64,000 bases of DNA, from positions 15,706,835-15,770,834 of the forward strand of contig NC_134018.1 in the NCBI RefSeq assembly GCF_040712315.1, read 5' to 3'. Of this stretch, positions 59,120-64,000 are shown in pieces. Every line of letters starts with the position of its first letter. Within the stretch, counting starts at the first letter, position 1. The notes under the pieces are model-generated. The model made no database searches and had not been told where the DNA came from. It worked only from the letters and a program-made list of their open reading frames with translations. The translations under genes were made by a program, and so were the position numbers. Source of the DNA: Castanea sativa (lineage: Eukaryota; Streptophyta; Magnoliopsida; Fagales; Fagaceae).

Positions 59120-61440
59120 TTTAAAAATTAAAAAAAAAAGGTAGTTATGTAGAAGTTCCTATATAAAAATTGTTGATGGGATTAGAGAATTTAAAAGGCA
59201 AACATCATATCCACAATGTGTCGTTTAATTGGGGAAGGAAAGGGATGAAGGAAACTGCACTGAAACTTCCTTTTGTCGGAGGGATAAAACCAAGATGATT
59301 GAAAAGTGAGAACTTTACCCCCATTGTAGATCACCATCATATCCTTTCTCCAATTAATTTAATTAACAAGAACCCATTGTCAAATTTGTCCTTTTTGAAG
59401 ATGAAAATATCGATCAATTTATTTTGATTTTTGGCCACAAAATTAATAGATTACTTAAACCTCGAACACCTTATCAAAGACTACGGAAAACAAAGTTGAC
59501 GAATGAAAACTTATTCAGAAAACAAAGATATCATTGATTTCATCAAAGAAAATACACGAATATAACACTGAATTCAAAATGATAGAACAAAGAAAATTGG
59601 CATTTAATTCATGCCCGTATCATTGTGATTTCAGCATTTTGTAGGACTAGAACAATAAAGCATAGGAAAGAAATCATTTTACATATGGTAACACAAATTC
59701 TCTATTCCACCTTTTGTATTCTACTCTATACTCGCTAATCATAGCATGCTGTGGTTGATTTTTTTTTTTTTTTTTTTAACTTTGATTATTTTATAAAGAA
59801 AGTTAAATGAATACATAATAAGTTATAATAAGTGGAGCAAAACAAGTTTTTTTTTTTTAAAGAAGATTTCTATGCAGTAAAGGATTACTAGTTGAATCAA
59901 TTTAGATCGATCCATTTTCAATTGATAGACTGTTTGAAATTGATTGATGACTGAAATGGATATGGGATTTGGCTTATGTTACAGATTAACTGATTTAATA
60001 GCTGACAAGCTCGTCTTTCTGCTTTCATTTAGACCCATTTCGGGCTTAGTTTCGGGACCTGATTTTAAACAACCCTAGTTTGATAAGATGGTATTCTTTG
60101 GTGTTCAAATTTTTGTCTTTGAGGTCCCTTACTTTAATCAGTGCGGCAATTATTGAAACAAGCTTAGCTCCATCACACAGGTACACAATTCAAATTCATG
60201 TAGAGGTGACAAGAGACAAACACCGGAAGGACGATAAAGTACATGAAAGGACACCAGGCATACGAATCTATGGCCTAACACCAACACACTAACAATTGCA
60301 ATGGTTTTCCTCCTTTTGAAATTTCTTGGATTAAATAGCAAAGTTGTCCAAATTAAGGTGTAAATGTATTCATATAAAATAAAACATACTCTTGTTAGCA
60401 AGTGTCCCAATTCAAAGATTATTTGAATATTTGATTTACTTTTTTGTGTACATAAAATTCAAAATGGCTGTGTGTGTATAATTTAAATTTGTACAAAGTT
60501 GGATTATATTTTTTAAATAGGCAAAACTTAAGTACAATACTTAGGTGATGTTCCTTAAGTTTCCTTTTTAAATTTTGCCATGTGATTTTTTTTTCTCATA
60601 AGATGAAAGTATATTTTTTTAATTAAATAGTTATATAGTTGAATTTTAAGAGGACAATCTAAAAAACAGCACTTAAGGTACTGTACATAAGTTATATCAT
60701 TTCTAAAATAAGTAAAAGAAAATAACCATTGATAGAGTACTAAAAATAATCTCATGAATATCCTAAGAGCACACCTTAACAAAATCTACAAAACACAAAA
60801 TAAATTTTGTTTGGGTTATAAGTTTTGGAAATATTAAGAAGTCATATGGATTTGAGTTGGCATAGGCAAAAATGAAAAAAATTTCCCACACAAACAAGTC
60901 ATAAATTTGGACCAACCAGTTTTTTCTCCTTATTTCTGGTAAGAAATTAAATTTGGACCACACAGGCTCATGCCACCCAACTAAACTATTCATTTGCACA
61001 ACCATGAGTGATTTTTAAGCTTTTTGCCACCCAATAAGACTGAAAAAGAAAATAGTAGCTAAGCTGTACCATCTCTTTCATAATTCAATGATTTGTCTTC
61101 TAATAACCGTATGCTCAAAGTACATAATGATTAAGAGAATAAAAATCACATGTTAAAGCAGTAATTAATGTCTTAATGTCAACAAGGTTAAAAACACAAA
61201 GACATGTTGCTATATATGCCATGTATTGAAGCTAGCCACACATATATGCAACTTCCAGGAAGGAGAAGCTAAGCGCTCCATTAGAACCAAAGATAAAGAA
61301 AACAGGTTTCTTCCGATGAAGCCTGCAAGAAGCTCCCCAATACAACCATAAACATTTATCCTCCCCATATTATGTACCTTCCTTCATTGGCTTTTAGAAC
61401 CCTTGCCCTTTTTCCACGAACGCCACCAACTCTTTCCTTT
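59120..61440. other. Intergenic DNA upstream of the EF-hand gene
   Basis: No gene was recognised on either strand. Homopolymer T and A runs occur near 59760 and 59850. Reading frames at 60080-61005 have no recognisable domains. The last few hundred bases are presumably promoter. Confidence 0.45.
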
Positions 61441-61447
61441 CTTCACT

Positions 61448-61454
61448 TATATAA
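61448..61454 (+). promoter_or_regulatory. TATA box of the EF-hand gene
   Basis: TATATAA, 138 bp before the ATG. The region after it is CT-rich (CTCTCACTCCCTCACTCTCC), typical of a plant 5' untranslated region. Confidence 0.6.
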
Positions 61455-61591
61455 TACACCTCTCACTCCCTCACTCTCCATCACTCCTATTCACAACCTT
61501 GTTACCATTACAACCCATCACTCGAATCCTACTCCTTTTCTTCCTTTTTCTTCACGTACAAATTCACGTACAAGTTCGAGTCTAGCTAAGA

Positions 61592-61945
61592 ATGGCACAA
61601 TTGGCACTAGACAACTCAGTTGAGTTCGAGGACTACTTCCCATCCATGATTGCGAGGTTGGGTGCAGAAGGGTTTATCGGGGAACTCTGCAGCGGCTTTC
61701 GTTTGCTGATGGATTGCGAGAAGGGACTCATCACGTTTGAGAGCTTGAAGAGGAACAGCTTTCTGCTGGGGTTGCATGACATGGGAGATGAAGAGATTGT
61801 TTTAATGCTGATGGAAGGTGATCTTGATGGAGATGGAGCTCTGAGTCAAATGGAGTTTTGCATTCTCATGTTTAGGTTGAGCCCAGGTTTGATGGATGGA
61901 TCTAAAAGGTGCTGGATGGATGATTTCGAAGTATCTGAAATGTAG
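61592..61945 (+). CDS. Small single-EF-hand calcium-binding protein, KIC/PBP1-like
   Basis: A 117-residue intronless gene. The C-terminal half has one canonical EF-hand: the loop DLDGDGALSQME, inside MEGDLDGDGALSQMEF (about residues 74-89), with Asp, Asp, Asp and a closing Glu. The N-terminal half (ARLGAEGFIGELCSGFRLLMD, GLITFESLKRNS) and the FCILMFRLSP end are those of the plant KIC / PINOID-binding-protein-1 group. Known members bind Ca2+ and regulate partners such as the kinesin-like calmodulin-binding protein KCBP or the kinase PINOID. The partner here cannot be told from sequence. Length and single-exon form match the family. A TATA box, CT-rich leader, AATAAA-like signals and a 3' hairpin surround it. 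It has no connection to the SRLK cluster other than proximity. Confidence 0.9.
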   Translation: MAQLALDNSVEFEDYFPSMIARLGAEGFIGELCSGFRLLMDCEKGLITFESLKRNSFLLGLHDMGDEEIVLMLMEGDLDGDGALSQMEFCILMFRLSPGLMDGSKRCWMDDFEVSEM

Positions 61946-61992
61946 GCTTATTATTATTATTATTTAGTTGTTCTTATTCAATAGCATTCTCA

Positions 61993-62082
61993 TTCATCCA
62001 GGAAAAATAAAAAAACAAATAAAAAAAAAATATTTCTGGGCTTCAATTAATTTTATCAAATGCTTTGTTTTTCCTGGATGAA
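61993..62082 (+). other. Perfect 15-bp inverted repeat in the 3' region of the EF-hand gene
   Basis: TTCATCCAGGAAAAA (61993-62007) is exactly inverted as TTTTTCCTGGATGAA (62068-62082), with a 60-nt A-rich spacer. It lies 48 bp after the stop and just before AATAAA-like motifs, so it could fold in the mRNA 3' end. Confidence 0.8.
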
Positions 62083-62099
62083 TTCAATGTTTATTTCGA

Positions 62100-64000
62100 A
62101 TAAAGAGATTATTTTCATTATATAATGCTGTTATTGAACTCAATATATATTTATTTATTTATTGGTAGAACAACTTTTTATTTTCACAAATATCTTATCC
62201 ACAATTGATCGAATCCTAAAGTACATATTCCCTAAATAGAAGAATCGATGGAAGGATTCCATAATATTCTCTCAAATCCGGAAATCCCTCATCCACTGTC
62301 GATCAAATCCTACCATTATTAGGCTATAAAACCATTGGTAAAAACAAAATTACATCATATCTACGGATCTCTCACCAAATTTAATGCAAATACTTGTAGG
62401 GGTACTTTCATATGAACATACTTAAGGTTTCACCATAGTCCAAAGAGCATTGCGATCTAAAACATATTAAGCTCTATTCTTTAATTAAAGTGATATACAC
62501 TCAATCAAATTATATTGCCTATATATGGATTTGAGAAACTCGTTTTCTGCACTAGCTAGTCCAAGAGCATGTCAAACAGTCAAAGTTAAGAAAATCTTCA
62601 ATCTAATTGATTCTATCTTCATTTGGCCATTTTCTAGTCTACTTCAATCGGCACCAACCCAAGAAAATTATACATTCTGATCAGTGTCTTACATGTGAGG
62701 GGAAATTGTTATAATGGCAGAAGTTCTTATACTAATTTATTATGGCCAAAAAAGAGTCTTCAAATAACACTTTCACTTTAATTTTAAAAATACTATGGGC
62801 ATGAAAAAAATCTCCAAAACAAATTATAGGAACGTAGAATACTAGAAAGAAAAATATCTAACTACACACAAGATGATACCAAGGATTAAAATCACTTGGC
62901 AATAGTCTCTGTTCATGAATACGTCGTAAGATATGAATTCACTATATCAAAGAGAGAGTACAAAGTGTTTATACACTCAAAGAACACTCATAAATAACAA
63001 AATCTTTCTGAGGCTTTCTCAAACAAATTCAAAGTCTCTTCCCATATGGGAAGACCTTTCACCAAAGCCACCAAACTTTTAATAGATTGTCTATTTATAA
63101 GACTTCAAGACCTATTCTTTGATACAAAAAAGATACATTTCTTAAGAAATAAGAAATGCTTTTCTTTATAGAAAATGAATATCGTTTTGTAGTGGATAAG
63201 AAATATAGATTTTTCTTCCATACCAAAAAAATCCAAATGAAGTCAAATCTGGAATTTTAAGCAACTTCTAAACAAAGATTGTTGAGTATGCACAATGAGG
63301 ATTAAGCGTTTCATTTAAGTAGCTTCCATACAAATTATATTCAAGTCTCAATTGGAGTTTCCATTTTTTTTCCAACAAAACTTAATGTTATAGTTTTCAA
63401 AAGATTCAAGTTGCTACCTTTAATCAGCATTGTTTATATCCCTCGAAATTAAGTTCAATCATATAACAATTAAAATGAAACAAATTAATAAATATCATGT
63501 TGTAACTATTCTGCATTAAGATCACACTTAATTTCTATTGTTTTGTGCTTGCATGAAGGAAAATATCAAGTTTTTGCTGAAATTCAGGTAGTTAAATATC
63601 AGAATATTTGAATAGCCAACGCTAGTTGTAACATCAATTTTTTTCCCATCCCTTTTATGCCCCATTGGAGAGGGTGTTTGTCAAGAAATGGTTCGTCTAT
63701 GAAGATCAATGTACGTGGCTAACATCATGACCAAAAGCAACATCACTACAAATGTGTTTGCAATCACAGTAGTGTGGCTTTAATTAATTATATATTAACC
63801 TTCCAGAGCAATAGGAAGACCTTAATAAAAGAAAATCATTACTTTTCCAAAATTTATCTAGAAGCAGCAAAAAAGAAATTAAACTGTCTACAGAGGTTCA
63901 TTTATTCAAATATATATATTAAGCTCAAAAAATATTGAACTCACAATCCTTGCCTAGATAGGTCTCCATTTTCCAAGTCATAGTGCAAGAGAAATTACCT
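62100..64000. other. AT-rich intergenic DNA to the right edge
   Basis: No gene was recognised. 62700-63450 has higher complexity (CCAAGGATTAAAATCACTTG, AAAGAGAGAGTACAAAGTG) that recalls a decayed LTR region, but no ends or domains could be identified. A 16-bp perfect palindrome CTTCCCATATGGGAAG lies at 63038-63053. Confidence 0.4.

Noticed and set aside
61372..61585. Two frames just upstream of the EF-hand gene
   Set aside because: They cover the CT-rich leader and start of the EF-hand gene in other frames.
63038..63053. 16-bp perfect palindrome CTTCCCATATGGGAAG
   Set aside because: One such palindrome in 64 kb is not far from chance and nothing nearby gives it a role.

Overview
This is a eukaryotic nuclear window from a flowering plant, most likely a woody eudicot. 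A Fagaceae-like genome is my guess from remembered repeat families, not something the sequence proves. It is AT-rich with few genes. Genes carry GT-AG introns, and most GC-richer islands are retrotransposons or long terminal repeats (LTRs). No bacterial, viral-genome, CRISPR or rRNA/tRNA gene signal was seen.

Layout. (1) 10-1296, minus: broken first exon of a G-type lectin S-receptor-like kinase (SRLK), running off the left edge. (2) 1297-7830: AT-rich DNA with a 187-bp tandem repeat and two MITE-like elements. (3) 7832-11435, plus: an apparently intact seven-exon SRLK of 851 residues. (4) 11436-16217: non-coding duplicated DNA with a Copia-type LTR, a Helitron 3' end and a tRNA-derived SINE. 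(5) 17919-28165: an almost complete Tat-lineage Ty3/Gypsy element on the minus strand, with 523-bp LTRs, a GCTCT target duplication, gag-protease, polymerase and an intron-containing antisense gene. (6) 28166-34062: a plastid-derived psbB/ndhB patch, an 808-bp solo LTR and smaller repeats. (7) 34063-37805, plus: a second SRLK copy, now a pseudogene. (8) 38844-40868: a foldback element whose arms are inverted minisatellites. (9) 42313-53478: an older, decayed Tat-type element with 801-bp LTRs and a CTTAT target duplication. (10) 53479-56370: continuation of the duplicated block. (11) 56370-64000: AT-rich DNA with a SINE, a small retroposon with 15-bp target duplications, and a single-exon EF-hand gene at 61592-61945.

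The organising event is a tandem segmental duplication. Block A (7832-16217 plus 31830-32125) and block B (34063-56370 minus its insertions) match in order, with gaps made by insertions private to one copy. The element-2 insertion site is still recognisable as an empty site in block A. The SRLK in A stayed open; the copy in B collected two frameshifts in exon 1, a stop in exon 5 and a frameshift in exon 6.

The most interesting signal is shared by the two Tat elements. In both, gag-protease and reverse transcriptase lie in one frame separated by a single UAG followed by CAA UUA AAG. This is the tobamovirus-type CARYYA readthrough context, so gag/pol ratio is probably set by stop-codon readthrough. 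Both also carry an antisense three-exon gene and a roughly 78-79-bp tandem repeat between it and pol.
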